Positions 17,166-26,727 of a stretch of 64,000 nucleotides of DNA are shown piece after piece. Within the stretch, counting starts at the first letter, position 1, and each line of letters begins with the position of its first letter. The stretch spans positions 1,798,001 to 1,862,000 of the forward strand of contig JADJRB010000001.1 of assembly GCA_016712445.1 (NCBI GenBank). The letters are read 5' to 3'. A program made the position numbers and the translations under genes. The stretch comes from Acidobacteriota bacterium. GTDB taxonomy: Bacteria; Pseudomonadota; Alphaproteobacteria; Caulobacterales; Hyphomonadaceae. The notes under the pieces were generated by a model. That model ran no database searches, had not been told where the DNA came from, and saw only the letters and a list, made by a program, of their open reading frames with translations.

Positions 17166-19459
17166 TCCGCCATCCCATCCGGGAGATCATGCCTTACAAT
17201 ATGCCGGCCACCCGTGTGCTCATGAACAACCTTCGCCAGGTGATGGCGGAGGACGGGGACACACGTTCGCGGCTGGATCACGTGGTGCGCCTCATCGCGA
17301 CGACGATGGTCGCCGACGTGTGCTCGATCTACCAGCGCGAGCCAGGCGGCGCGCTGCTGCTGATCGCCACCGAAGGCCTGAAGCCGGAAGCGGTCGGCAA
17401 GACGCGGCTTGAGGCGCACGAAGGCCTCGTCGGCTTCGTGGCCCGAACGGCCGAGCCGATCGCGATCGAGGATGCGCCGCGCCATCCGTCGTTTTCCTAC
17501 CGTCCGGAGACGGGGGAGGACCCGTTCCACGCTTTCCTCGGCGTGCCGATCCTGCGCACCGGCGGAGTGACCGGCGTGCTGGTCGTGCAGAACCAGACCG
17601 AGCGGACTTACCGCGAGGAAGAAGTCGACACGCTGCAGACCATCGCGATGGTGCTGGCGGAGATTGTCCATACCCTGACGCTGCAGCCGGCGCAGCAGGC
17701 CAGCAGCGACCGGCGGTCGCGTGCGGCGGCCGGGGGGAATCTCAAGGGCCGCATCTTCTGCGAGGGGCTGGGATATGGCCGTGCGCTGCTGCACGATCCG
17801 GTCGTGCCGGCAGCGAAGTTCTTTGCGGCGGACCAGGCGGCCGAAGCCGACCGGCTGAACACCGGCCTCAAGGACCTGCGGGCCTCGATCGACCGGATGA
17901 TGCTGATCGACGGCGCCGCGCTCGGCGAGGACCCGCGCGACGTGATGGAAGCCTACCGGCTGCTGGCTTATGACACGTCCTGGGCCGAGAAACTGCATGA
18001 AGGCATCCGGTCCGGCCTTTCGGCGGAAGCTTCGGTCGACCGCGCGCGGCGCGAACACCGGGCACGGATGCAGAGTGCGCGCGATCCCTACCTGCGCGAG
18101 CGGCTGCACGACCTTGAAGACCTCGACAACCGGCTGCTGCGCGTGCTCGGCGGGGAAGAGGGCAAGCCGAAGGAAGCCGGCGAGCAAAGCATCCTCGTGG
18201 CGCGCCGGCTGGGTCCGGCGGAACTGCTGGAATATGCGCAGGCCGGCCTGAAGGGCATCCTGATGGAGGAAGCGGCGGCTTCCTCGCACGCGGCGATCGT
18301 GGCGCGGGCGCTGGGCATCCCGGCGATCGGCGGTATCGACAACGTTACCACCATGATCGAGCAGGGCGACTATCTCATCGTCGATGCGGAAGATGGCAGC
18401 GTTCATATCCGCCCGGACGATGTGGTCTATGACGCCTACAAGGCGCGGGTCGGGCTGCGGTCCGAGCGGCAGGCGGCATATGCCAAGCTGAAGGGCCTGC
18501 CGGCGAAAACGCTGGACGGCACGACCGTCGCGCTGATGCTGAACGCGGGTCTCGACCTCGATCTCGACATGCTGGACCAGGCCGGGGCCGACGGTGTGGG
18601 CCTGTTCCGGACCGAGTTCCAGTTCCTTGTTTCCGAAACCTTGCCGCCGCTGGATGACCAGATCGCGCTTTACAAGCGGGTGCTGGACAGGGCTGCCGGG
18701 CGGCCGGTCGTGTTCCGGACGCTGGATCTCGGCGGGGACAAGGTGCTGCCGGCGCTGAACCTGCAGCGCGAGGAGAACCCGGCGCTCGGCTGGCGGTCGA
18801 TCCGCTTTGCGCTCGACCAGAAAGGCCTGTTCCGGCGCCAGCTGAGAGCGCTCGTGCGGGCGGCTGGCGAAGGACCGCTGACGGTGATGTTCCCGATGGT
18901 GACGGTGCCGGAGGAATACCGGCAGGCGAAGGCGCTGCTGCTGAGCGAAGTCGCCTGGACCGCCGAAAAGACCGGCAAGCAGCCCTCGAAGCTGGAAGTC
19001 GGCGTGATGCTGGAAACCCCGGCGCTGGGCTTCTCGATGCAGGACCTGGCGGGCGAGGTAGACTTCCTGTCGGTTGGCACCAACGACCTGTTGCAGTTCT
19101 TCTTCGCGGCCGACCGGATGACGCCGTCGGTCAGTGAACGCTACGATCTCGTCAGCCCGGCGGCGCTGCGCTACCTGAAAATGGTGGCAGAAGTCTGCAA
19201 GGCGCAGGGCACGCGCCTGTCGGTCTGCGGCGAGGCGACCGCGTCGCCGCCCGTGGCGCTGTGTTTTGCGGCGCTCGGCTATACCAGCCTGTCGATGGCG
19301 GCCTCTGCCATCGGACCGGTCAAGCAGGCCCTGCGCACGGTCGACCTCAACGCCTTCCGGACCCGGCTTTTTGCCTGCATGGACAAACCGAACGGTTCGT
19401 TCCGTAACCAAGTGTTAGCACTTGCGGCGGAGCATGGGATCGACACCGCCGACAGCTAA
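17162..19459 (+). CDS. ptsP: Phosphoenolpyruvate-protein phosphotransferase, EI-Ntr
   Basis: The 765-residue protein is the first enzyme of the nitrogen-related PTS. An N-terminal GAF domain (about 20-170) is followed by the PEP-utiliser N domain, the swivelling phosphohistidine domain with the catalytic His at about residue 375 (ASSHAAIVARAL), and the C-terminal PEP-binding barrel (GLFRTEFQFL, then LSVCGEATASPP). It passes phosphate from PEP to NPr. No NPr or EIIA-Ntr genes are in the window. Translation is likely coupled to lysC through an ATGA overlap, an order common in alphaproteobacteria. Confidence 0.95.
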   Translation: MIRHPIREIMPYNMPATRVLMNNLRQVMAEDGDTRSRLDHVVRLIATTMVADVCSIYQREPGGALLLIATEGLKPEAVGKTRLEAHEGLVGFVARTAEPIAIEDAPRHPSFSYRPETGEDPFHAFLGVPILRTGGVTGVLVVQNQTERTYREEEVDTLQTIAMVLAEIVHTLTLQPAQQASSDRRSRAAAGGNLKGRIFCEGLGYGRALLHDPVVPAAKFFAADQAAEADRLNTGLKDLRASIDRMMLIDGAALGEDPRDVMEAYRLLAYDTSWAEKLHEGIRSGLSAEASVDRARREHRARMQSARDPYLRERLHDLEDLDNRLLRVLGGEEGKPKEAGEQSILVARRLGPAELLEYAQAGLKGILMEEAAASSHAAIVARALGIPAIGGIDNVTTMIEQGDYLIVDAEDGSVHIRPDDVVYDAYKARVGLRSERQAAYAKLKGLPAKTLDGTTVALMLNAGLDLDLDMLDQAGADGVGLFRTEFQFLVSETLPPLDDQIALYKRVLDRAAGRPVVFRTLDLGGDKVLPALNLQREENPALGWRSIRFALDQKGLFRRQLRALVRAAGEGPLTVMFPMVTVPEEYRQAKALLLSEVAWTAEKTGKQPSKLEVGVMLETPALGFSMQDLAGEVDFLSVGTNDLLQFFFAADRMTPSVSERYDLVSPAALRYLKMVAEVCKAQGTRLSVCGEATASPPVALCFAALGYTSLSMAASAIGPVKQALRTVDLNAFRTRLFACMDKPNGSFRNQVLALAAEHGIDTADS

Positions 19460-19560
19460 AGCGAGTTGCGGCGGTCGCGGGCCGGTCTTACGTAGGGTTT
19501 GGACCGGAACTTGCCCCGATTTCATTTGGTGGCATCTTTGGTCAGTGAGACTGGTAGACT

Positions 19561-20535
19561 ATGGCACAACATGTTTCGCCTGAGCCGGAAAACGGACAAC
19601 CCGAGAAAGAGACGCGGGTGGAAGATAACGGAACGAACCGTTCGAATGTAATGCCGATCTCGCCAGAGGCGGCAAAACAGCTCGATGCCTATGGGCGCCG
19701 GGACCGGGCCGATGCGATCTTCCGTTCGGGCGAATATGAAGGCGAAGCGCTCCGCATGGGGCAGGTGCTGCGCCGGGTCCGCGAGGCTCTTCAGCTTGAC
19801 CTCGGTGACATCGCCCGGGAGTCTCGCATCCGCGAGAACTTCCTGATGGCCATCGAGCGGATGGAACTGCAGACCATCGCCAAGGGCTATCTCGTGCCCT
19901 ACCTGATCGCCTATTCGAAATTTCTCGGCCTGCCGGAACAGGAGGTCGTCCAGCGCTACACCAAGGAGTGCGGCGCGGTCGACGAAGTGAAGACCTCGGC
20001 GCCGGTGCCGAAAATCGGCCAGATCCAGAAGACCAAGAGCCGGTTACCGATCCTGGCGGCGGCGCTCGGCGCGGTGCTGGTGTTCGTGGCCGGCGGTGTG
20101 ACCGTCGCCCTGATGATGAGCAAAGGGCCGGAAGAGGTCGTCTCGCCCAGCGTCGTGGCCGTCAGCGGCGCGCGCGACAGCCTGTTTGCCGATGTCGGAA
20201 CGGTGAAAGCCGCGCCGGCCGACCTGCCGCTGGAAATCGTGGCGGTGCGCCAGGCCTGGCTGGAAGTGCGCGGCGCCGATGGCACCATCTTCCTCAGTCG
20301 CACTATGGCCGAGGGCGAGAATTACTTCCCGCGCCTGAAGGCGGGCTGGACCGTTTCGGCCCGCAATGGCGGCGCGTTCGAATGGCGCGTCGGCGACGTG
20401 GTCGTGGGCCCGCTCGGCCCGGACGGAGCGCAGGTCTTCTCGATGAGCGTAGATGACCAGCTGGCCCATGCCGCTGAAATGGCTGCCCCGACCGTGGCCG
20501 AAACGGCTGCGGCAAACGGCAACGCCACGCGCTGA
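19561..20535 (+). CDS. RodZ-like helix-turn-helix membrane protein (DUF4115)
   Basis: The 324-residue protein has an N-terminal cytoplasmic Xre-type HTH_25 domain (about 66-135: LRRVREALQLDLGDIARESRIRE in outline), a single membrane segment (about 163-186), and a periplasmic C-terminal DUF4115 domain (about 220-300). This matches RodZ, the MreB partner in cell elongation. Position directly before ispG is seen in many proteobacteria. A low-complexity acidic N-terminal extension of about 60 residues is unlike E. coli RodZ. I therefore call it RodZ-like, without the gene symbol. Confidence 0.85.
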   Translation: MAQHVSPEPENGQPEKETRVEDNGTNRSNVMPISPEAAKQLDAYGRRDRADAIFRSGEYEGEALRMGQVLRRVREALQLDLGDIARESRIRENFLMAIERMELQTIAKGYLVPYLIAYSKFLGLPEQEVVQRYTKECGAVDEVKTSAPVPKIGQIQKTKSRLPILAAALGAVLVFVAGGVTVALMMSKGPEEVVSPSVVAVSGARDSLFADVGTVKAAPADLPLEIVAVRQAWLEVRGADGTIFLSRTMAEGENYFPRLKAGWTVSARNGGAFEWRVGDVVVGPLGPDGAQVFSMSVDDQLAHAAEMAAPTVAETAAANGNATR

Positions 20536-20603
20536 ACCCTTTACGCGGGGGCGCGGGGGCGCCACATGAGGGCGGAACACCAGCCGCGAGGGCGCCTGAC
20601 GCC

Positions 20604-21737
20604 ATGAGCCACAATCCGATCCGCCCCTGGCGCAACATCGACCGGCGCAAATCCCGCCAGATCCGCGTCGGCAATGTGCTGATCGGCGGGGATGCACCGA
20701 TTGCGGTGCAGACCATGACCAACACGCCGACCGAGGACGCGGACGCCACCATCGCGCAGATCCTGCGGGCGGCGGAAGCCGGCGCCGATATCGTGCGCGT
20801 CTCTTGCCCGACGCCGGAATCGACGGCGGCGATGAAGGCGATCTGCAAGGCGAGCCCGGTGCCGATCGTCGCGGACATCCATTTCCATTATAAGCGCGGG
20901 ATCGAGGCGGCAGATGCCGGCGCTGCGTGCCTGCGGATCAATCCGGGCAATATCGGGTCTGAGGCGCGGGTGAAGGAAGTCGTTGCGGCGGCGCGGGCGA
21001 ACGGATGTTCGATGCGCATCGGCGTGAATGGTGGCAGCCTCGAGCGCCACCTGCTGGAGAAGTATGGCGAGCCGTGTCCGGATGCGATGGTGGAAAGCGC
21101 GCTGGACCATGCGCGCATCCTCGATGACCTCGGCTTCCACGAGTACAAGATCTCGGTGAAAGCCTCCGACATGTTCATGACGGTGGCGGCCTACCAGTTG
21201 CTGGCGGAGGCGACCGACGCGCCGCTGCATCTCGGCATCACGGAGGCGGGCGGCCTGCGCACCGGCACCGTCAAGTCGTCCATCGGCATGGGCTCGCTGC
21301 TCTGGGCCGGCATTGGCGACACGATCCGCGTGTCGCTGTCGGCCGACCCGGTTGAGGAAGTGAAGGTCGGCTACGAGATGCTGAAGTCGCTCGGCCTGCG
21401 CACGCGGGGCGTCAACATCATCGCGTGCCCGTCCTGCGCGCGGCAGGGTTTCGACGTGATCACGACGGTCGACACGCTGGAGAAGCGGCTGGCGCATATT
21501 TCCGAACCGATCTCGCTGTCGATCATTGGCTGCGTGGTCAACGGTCCCGGCGAGGCAGCGATGACCGATCTCGGGTTCACCGGCGGCGGCAAGGAAAGCG
21601 GCAAGATGTTCGTGAACGGACGGGCTGACCACAACGTGTCGAACGCCGACATGGTCGAGCATATCGTCCAGCTGGTCGAGGAAAAGGCTGCGCGGATGAA
21701 GGCGCAGCGCGAGGCCGAGCAAGTTCCTGCGGAATAG
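20604..21737 (+). CDS. ispG: 4-hydroxy-3-methylbut-2-enyl diphosphate synthase (flavodoxin)
   Basis: The 377-residue iron-sulfur enzyme acts in the MEP isoprenoid pathway. Conserved features are RKSRQIRVGNVLIGG and PIAVQTMTNTPT at the N-terminus, VADIHFHYK, and the cluster cysteines in CPSCARQGF and IGCVVNGPGE. The length is standard for the short bacterial form. It follows the RodZ-like gene by 68 bases and is probably co-transcribed with it. Confidence 0.97.
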   Translation: MSHNPIRPWRNIDRRKSRQIRVGNVLIGGDAPIAVQTMTNTPTEDADATIAQILRAAEAGADIVRVSCPTPESTAAMKAICKASPVPIVADIHFHYKRGIEAADAGAACLRINPGNIGSEARVKEVVAAARANGCSMRIGVNGGSLERHLLEKYGEPCPDAMVESALDHARILDDLGFHEYKISVKASDMFMTVAAYQLLAEATDAPLHLGITEAGGLRTGTVKSSIGMGSLLWAGIGDTIRVSLSADPVEEVKVGYEMLKSLGLRTRGVNIIACPSCARQGFDVITTVDTLEKRLAHISEPISLSIIGCVVNGPGEAAMTDLGFTGGGKESGKMFVNGRADHNVSNADMVEHIVQLVEEKAARMKAQREAEQVPAE

Positions 21738-21740
21738 GCG

Positions 21741-22274
21741 TCAGGCCGGGCCGCAGGTGCTGGCCGGCATTAGAGCGGCGGCAGCATCATACAGGCCCTG
21801 CGTGGGCGCTAGACGCCTGATCAAGGCAAGGGCTTCGGGCTTTTCAAGGGTGACGAGATCGGCGCCCTCCGGCACGGCGACCTCCTGTCCGTCGAGGGCC
21901 ACGACGAGGGTTCGCACCCCGGCCGCGCCCGGCAGACGGGCGTCCAGCGAGCCGGCGTAGACATTGTCCGTGTCCGCATCAAACACCGAGAGCGAGCCAT
22001 ATTCCGGCCAGGTCGGAACGGCGATCGTGACGGGGCCTTGCGACACGTCGATCAGGCAGATCGCGTAGGCGAGATCCGGCGACGGGCGCACGATGGTCTG
22101 GGTTTGCGGCGTGACGCGCGGGTTCATGCGCCATTGGTGGAGTTCGACACCGGCGCCGCCCATGCGGTCACGCGCCTTCGACATGATCTTGCCGGGCAGG
22201 GCGCCGAGCAACAGAAAGTGGACGGCGAGGAAACCGGCGAGGAACGCGCCAAGGCCGATGAAGGGTATGCGCAT
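21741..22274 (-). CDS. DUF1254 domain protein, membrane-anchored
   Basis: The 177-residue protein has an N-terminal membrane segment (about 4-24) and a DUF1254-like domain (TPQTQTIVRPSPDLAYAICLIDVSQGP in outline, then VPTWPEYGSLSVFDADTDNVY). Its ATG shares one base with the TGA of the DUF1214 gene (TGATG), so translation is coupled. In many bacteria DUF1254 and DUF1214 are two parts of one protein. Here they are separate adjacent genes in reverse domain order. Role unknown. Confidence 0.82.
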   Translation of the reverse strand: MRIPFIGLGAFLAGFLAVHFLLLGALPGKIMSKARDRMGGAGVELHQWRMNPRVTPQTQTIVRPSPDLAYAICLIDVSQGPVTIAVPTWPEYGSLSVFDADTDNVYAGSLDARLPGAAGVRTLVVALDGQEVAVPEGADLVTLEKPEALALIRRLAPTQGLYDAAAALMPASTCGPA

Positions 22275-22873
22275 CAGCCGGCCTCCCCGCAGGACAGTTT
22301 CTCGATCACCGGAGGCTTGAGCACGGTTTCCGGCGCTTCAATCAGTTCTGCGGTGGGCTTGTAGAGGCGCAGCGTCAGGTCGAACTGTCCGGCATTGCGG
22401 CTCGATACCCAGCCGCCCTTGGCGGGCGAAGCGGCGATGGTGAAAGACCAGCCGTCCGCAGAGCCGGCGGCGGCTGCATCCGTCTGGTCATAGGAAAGGG
22501 CATTGTCGGTATTGTCCGGCAGGAAACTCTCGGCGTTGTAGAGGGTGACGGACCACCATTGGGCGGGCAGGGCGCCGCCCGAGACGCGGTAGGTGCAGGC
22601 TTCCTCGAGGCGCGCGCCGGCGGAATCGGTGTTGCGGGTGAAATAGACGGCTTCGGCCTTGGTGAGGGCAAGCAGGCCGTGGCGCGCGACTCGGGCCCGG
22701 GTCCAGGGATTGGCCGCGGACGACCCGATGGTCCAGTCGCTGTGCCAGCCGCTGGCATTTATCTGGCCCCCGAAAGCAGCGCCCGGGCCAAGCATGCCGG
22801 CGGCGTAGAGCGCCGCGGCAAGGCCGCAAAGGCCGCCAAGGACAAGACCGACGAGGGCGCTGACAAGCTTCAT
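22274..22873 (-). CDS. DUF1214 domain protein, membrane-anchored
   Basis: The 199-residue protein has an N-terminal signal/anchor (about 1-25). A DUF1214 domain follows, with ALTKAEAVYFTRNTDS, LPAQWWSVTLYNAESFLPDNTDNALSY in outline, and GWVSSRNAGQFDLTLRLYKP near the end. It is the first gene of the coupled DUF1214-DUF1254 pair and is divergent from the CE15-like esterase gene. The pair is probably envelope-located; biochemical activity is unknown. Confidence 0.85.
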   Translation of the reverse strand: MKLVSALVGLVLGGLCGLAAALYAAGMLGPGAAFGGQINASGWHSDWTIGSSAANPWTRARVARHGLLALTKAEAVYFTRNTDSAGARLEEACTYRVSGGALPAQWWSVTLYNAESFLPDNTDNALSYDQTDAAAAGSADGWSFTIAASPAKGGWVSSRNAGQFDLTLRLYKPTAELIEAPETVLKPPVIEKLSCGEAG

Positions 22874-22983
22874 GGCTACACGCTATCGTGAGCCGCAGAA
22901 GACGCAAGACGCCCCGAACGGGGCTGGGCGCGGCGGCCAGAACCCGTTAGCACTGGGCCGCAGCGAGGAAGCGGGCGAACACG

Positions 22984-24276
22984 ATGATCTTGCGGGTATT
23001 GAAATGGACAGGCCTGACCTTGCTGGCGGGCTTCATGCTGCTGATCGCGTCCAGCTGCACCATGCTGGGGCTGAATTATGCGAGCCTCGAGACCGACAAC
23101 AAACCGGCGCCGGTGCCCGAACTTGACATCGACCGCCTGATGACGCCCGAGGGCCGCGCCGAGGCGATGCAGGTGCTGGAGGACACGCTCTACGGCCCGT
23201 GGCCCGAGGGGCTCAAGGTGTCGGCGGGCGACTGGCGCATCATCAATCCGGATTTCCTGGGCGGACGCGGCTCGCTGGAGGAGATTGATGTGACGATCGG
23301 CGACGGGCCGGGCGCGCGGACCTTCCAGCTGGTGGCGGCGTTCCCGGCGGCGGCGATGGCCAATCCGCTGGTGATCAGCCAGACGTTCAGTTCGAATTGC
23401 GCGTCGTTCCCCGGTGAGGCGGTGACCAGCGAGGATGGTGATCCGTGTACGGCGCGGGAGATCGGGCCGATGGCGAATTTCCTCATCACGAACCTGTTCG
23501 GCGAGTATATCGCCGAGGTGCCGGTCGACCGGTATTTCGATGCGGGCTTCGTGTATGCGAGCTTCCATGCCGGCGACTTCATTCCCGACAGCGCTGGGCG
23601 CGCGCCGCAGGCGATGGCGAACCTCGGCGGCGACGTGAACCCGACCAGCACGCTGATGGCCTGGGCCTTCGCCTTCTCGGCGGCGATGGATGTGCTGGAG
23701 CATGATCCGCGTGTCGATACCTCGCACACGTCGGTGATGGGACATTCGCGGCACGGCAAGTCAGCCTTGCTGGCGACGGCGTGGGATCCGCGCATTGAGG
23801 CGGTGGTGGCGCACCAGTCCGGATTTGCCGGCGCGTCGCTGTCTCGGTCCGGTTCGGGTGAGACGCTGGCGCGGATGGCAAAGACCTATCCGCACTGGCT
23901 GGCGCCCGGCGCGCAGAAATATGCCGTCAATCCGTCACTGCTGCCGTATGACCAGCACCTCCTGCTCGCCCTGGTCGCGCCGCGTCACCTGTTCCTCGGC
24001 AATGGACGCCGGGATGTCTGGTCCGATCCCAATTCGAGCTACCGGGCTGCCAAGGCGGCGAGCGCGATGTGGGAGGCTTACGGTGTGGAAGGCCTCGACG
24101 GGGAGGGGATGCGCAGCTTTGACCCGTCCGCAGGGATCAGCTGGTGGCTGCGGCCCGGCGGGCACGGCATCGTCGAGGAAGACATCGACGCCTTCATCCG
24201 GTTCCTCGAGGTGCGCGGCGCGCCGGCCTCGGCGGCGCTCGAAGGCGAGTTGCAAGCCACGGGCACCTCCCGATAG
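22984..24276 (+). CDS. CE15-like (glucuronoyl esterase family) alpha/beta hydrolase, exported
   Basis: The 430-residue protein starts with a signal-type hydrophobic stretch (about 5-25) ending in SSC, so it could be a lipoprotein. The nucleophile is S255 in the family motif GHSRHGKSAL. HQSGFAGASLSRSGSGETLARM is the conserved following block (given here in outline), and GGHGIVEEDIDAF supplies the likely catalytic His. This is the pattern of CE15 and related carbohydrate esterases, which cleave glucuronoyl or similar esters in plant or algal polymers. Substrate is inferred only. A downstream MAPEG gene follows after 36 bases. Confidence 0.85.
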   Translation: MILRVLKWTGLTLLAGFMLLIASSCTMLGLNYASLETDNKPAPVPELDIDRLMTPEGRAEAMQVLEDTLYGPWPEGLKVSAGDWRIINPDFLGGRGSLEEIDVTIGDGPGARTFQLVAAFPAAAMANPLVISQTFSSNCASFPGEAVTSEDGDPCTAREIGPMANFLITNLFGEYIAEVPVDRYFDAGFVYASFHAGDFIPDSAGRAPQAMANLGGDVNPTSTLMAWAFAFSAAMDVLEHDPRVDTSHTSVMGHSRHGKSALLATAWDPRIEAVVAHQSGFAGASLSRSGSGETLARMAKTYPHWLAPGAQKYAVNPSLLPYDQHLLLALVAPRHLFLGNGRRDVWSDPNSSYRAAKAASAMWEAYGVEGLDGEGMRSFDPSAGISWWLRPGGHGIVEEDIDAFIRFLEVRGAPASAALEGELQATGTSR

Positions 24277-24312
24277 ACCTTTCCCGGCAACAATCAGTTG
24301 GGAGGCTGAGCC

Positions 24313-24756
24313 ATGACGATCGACGTGAATTTCCTGAAGCCCGTGCTGGCGCTGGTCCTGTGGACCTGCGTGATGTGGGTCTGGATGTATGCCCTGCGCC
24401 TGCCGGCGTTCGCGAAGGCGGGGATCAACCCGGACGATGCGCGCCATCCCGGCACGTATGGCGACAAGCTGCCGGCGCATGTGCGATCTGCGGCCGACAA
24501 CTACAATCACCTGCACGAGCAGCCGGTGATCTTCTACGCCCTGATGTTCTTCATGGCGCTGACCGGGGGCAACGACAACGTGGCGGGGCTGGTGGCCTGG
24601 ATCTATGTTGGGCTGCGGGTGCTCCACTCGATCGTGCAGGTGGTGATCGGCAAAGTGGCGCTGCGTTTCCTCGTTTTCGCGGCCGCATCGTTCTGCCTCT
24701 TCTTCCTCGCCGGCAAGGAAGCGCTGCGCGTGCTCGCGATGCCACCGCTGAACTGA
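24313..24756 (+). CDS. MAPEG family membrane protein
   Basis: The 147-residue protein has four predicted membrane helices. The MAPEG motif lies in the first loop and second helix: AADNYNHLHEQPVIFYAL, with the conserved Asn, Glu and Pro, and YVGLRVLHSIVQV in the third helix. Family members are glutathione-linked or uncharacterised inner-membrane enzymes. No substrate can be given. It lies between the esterase and prfA. Confidence 0.9.
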   Translation: MTIDVNFLKPVLALVLWTCVMWVWMYALRLPAFAKAGINPDDARHPGTYGDKLPAHVRSAADNYNHLHEQPVIFYALMFFMALTGGNDNVAGLVAWIYVGLRVLHSIVQVVIGKVALRFLVFAAASFCLFFLAGKEALRVLAMPPLN

Positions 24757-24794
24757 GGCTTCCAAGCGGCGTAAAACCGGATTAAAGGGCGGCC

Positions 24795-25868
24795 ATGGCC
24801 TCCCTCTCCCTGACACGCCTCCAGCAGGTGATCGACCGGTACGAGGAGGTCGAGGCCCGAATGGGCGCGACCTCCGACTCCAAGGAAATCATCACCCTGT
24901 CCAAGGAGCATTCCGAGCTTCGCCCGATCGTGGCGAAGGCGCGCGAACTGATGTCCGCCCGGCGGGGGCTGGACGAGGCGCTGGCACTGGCTTCATCCGG
25001 GGATGCCGAGATGGCCGACCTGGCGCAGATGGAGGTCGACGACCTGAAGGCGCGCCTGCCGGTGCTCGAACAGGAAATGCAGATCCTCCTCCTGCCCAAG
25101 GATGTCGATGACGCCGCCAACGTGGTGCTTGAGGTGCGCGCCGGCACAGGCGGCGACGAGGCCGCGCTGTTCGCGGGCGACCTCTACCGCATGTACATGC
25201 GCTACGCGCAGCTGAACGGCTGGAAGGTGGAGATCGTCGACGTCTCCGAAGGCGAAGCGGGGGGCTACAAGGAGATCATCGCGAACGTGTCGGGCGACGG
25301 CGTGTTCGGACGGATGAAATGGGAGAGCGGCGTGCACCGGGTGCAGCGTGTGCCGGCGACCGAGACGCAGGGGCGCATCCACACCTCCGCGGCGACGGTG
25401 GCCGTGTTGCCCGCGCCGGACAATATCGAGATCGACATCAAGGCCGAAGACATCCGTATCGATACAATGCGCGCTTCCGGCGCTGGCGGCCAGCACGTCA
25501 ACAAGACAGACTCGGCGGTGCGCATCACGCACTTTCCGTCCGGCATCGTGGTGACGAGCTCCGAGAAATCGCAGCACGTGAACCGCGAGAAGGCGATGGA
25601 CCAGTTGAAGATCCGCCTCTACGAAAAGCTGCGCCACGAGCGCGACAGCGCGCGCGCCGAGGCCCGCGCCAGCATGGTCGGCACGGGCGATCGCAGCCAG
25701 AAGGTGCGCACCTACAACTATCCCGAAAACCGCGTGACCGATCACCGGATCGGTCTCACGCTCTACTCGCTCGACCGGATCGTGTCCGGCGACAAGCTGA
25801 ATGATGTGGTTGAAGCTCTGATCACGGAAGACCAGTCGCGCAAGCTTGCGGCGATGGAGGCGGGCTGA
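24795..25868 (+). CDS. prfA: Peptide chain release factor 1
   Basis: The 357-residue protein ends translation at UAA and UAG. The catalytic GGQ is at residues 231-233 in SGAGGQHVNKTDSAVR. The tripeptide-recognition region and the RF1-typical length are intact. It begins a cluster with a protease lipoprotein gene and prmC. PrmC methylates the Gln of this GGQ, so the grouping is functionally sensible. Confidence 0.97.
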   Translation: MASLSLTRLQQVIDRYEEVEARMGATSDSKEIITLSKEHSELRPIVAKARELMSARRGLDEALALASSGDAEMADLAQMEVDDLKARLPVLEQEMQILLLPKDVDDAANVVLEVRAGTGGDEAALFAGDLYRMYMRYAQLNGWKVEIVDVSEGEAGGYKEIIANVSGDGVFGRMKWESGVHRVQRVPATETQGRIHTSAATVAVLPAPDNIEIDIKAEDIRIDTMRASGAGGQHVNKTDSAVRITHFPSGIVVTSSEKSQHVNREKAMDQLKIRLYEKLRHERDSARAEARASMVGTGDRSQKVRTYNYPENRVTDHRIGLTLYSLDRIVSGDKLNDVVEALITEDQSRKLAAMEAG

Positions 25869-25878
25869 GGAGGCCTTT

Positions 25879-26727
25879 ATGCGGGCACGTCTTGTTTCCC
25901 TCGGCGCAGCCCTGCTGCTCGCGGCCTGCGCCAGCGCGCCCGAGGCGGCGCCCGGATTGCGCGTTGATGGAAACCGGATGTTCCTTCCGGTGACGGTCAA
26001 CGGTACGGCGAGCGAGGCGCTGCTCGATTCCGGCGCGGAAATGTCGCTGATCGACACCCGGCTTGCCGCCGACGCGCGCCTGGCCGCCTTCGGCGCCGAC
26101 GAAATGAAGGGCAGCGGTGCCGGGACACAGTCCGTGCAGTTTGCCGAAGGCGTCACGATCGAGGCCGCGGGTCAGACCTTGCAGCCCGAAGCCGTTGCCA
26201 TCCTCGACCTGACGGATATTTCAGAGCGTGTGGTTGGCCAGCCGGTGGCAATGGTGCTCGGGCGAGAACTGTTCGATGCCGGACGGTTCGAACTTGACGT
26301 GGCGCGCCGATCGCTGAAGCAGGTCTCGCGCGATATCGAACCGGCCGGCGCCGAGATGCCGCTCACCGACGCAGATGGCATCAAGCAGTTCGAGGTGGAG
26401 ATCGATGGCCGCAAGGTGATGGCGGATTTCGACCTCGGCAACGGGAACGAGGTATTGTTGAGCCGGCCCTTTGCGCAAGCAGCCGGCCTGCTGGATCCTG
26501 CGAGGGTGATCGGCACGAAGGAGGGCGGCGGCATCGGCGGACCGGTCGAGCGCACGATCGTCCGTGTCGGGATGCTGAAGATCGGTGGACGCACGCTGAC
26601 GGGCGTCACCGCTGCGGTCAATCCGAAGGACGAGGGGGCGCAGGCGAATGTCGGCCTATCCATCCTTCGCGATTTCCGCATGACCATCGATTTCGCACAG
26701 AACAAGCTCTGGCTCGAGCCGCTGTGA
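25879..26727 (+). CDS. Two-lobed retropepsin-like aspartic protease lipoprotein
   Basis: The 282-residue protein has a lipoprotein signal with lipobox LAAC (Cys17). The first lobe carries the aspartic-protease motif LLDSGAEMSLI (D50). A second, similar lobe carries FDLGNGNEVLL (D185) in the equivalent place, where the usual DTG/DSG has become DLG. The order hydrophobic strand, D-x-G, hydrophobic strand repeats twice, like bacterial two-domain retropepsin-like proteins. It probably works in the periplasm or on the membrane. The start at 25879 is favoured by the signal peptide and a GAGGAGG Shine-Dalgarno (25867-25873), which overlaps the prfA stop. The stop overlaps the prmC start by GTGA. Confidence 0.85.
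   Translation: MRARLVSLGAALLLAACASAPEAAPGLRVDGNRMFLPVTVNGTASEALLDSGAEMSLIDTRLAADARLAAFGADEMKGSGAGTQSVQFAEGVTIEAAGQTLQPEAVAILDLTDISERVVGQPVAMVLGRELFDAGRFELDVARRSLKQVSRDIEPAGAEMPLTDADGIKQFEVEIDGRKVMADFDLGNGNEVLLSRPFAQAAGLLDPARVIGTKEGGGIGGPVERTIVRVGMLKIGGRTLTGVTAAVNPKDEGAQANVGLSILRDFRMTIDFAQNKLWLEPL

Noticed and set aside
17135..19411. Long minus-strand frame opposite ptsP
   Set aside because: It is a mirror of the ptsP codon bias. No recognisable protein, and ptsP is intact.
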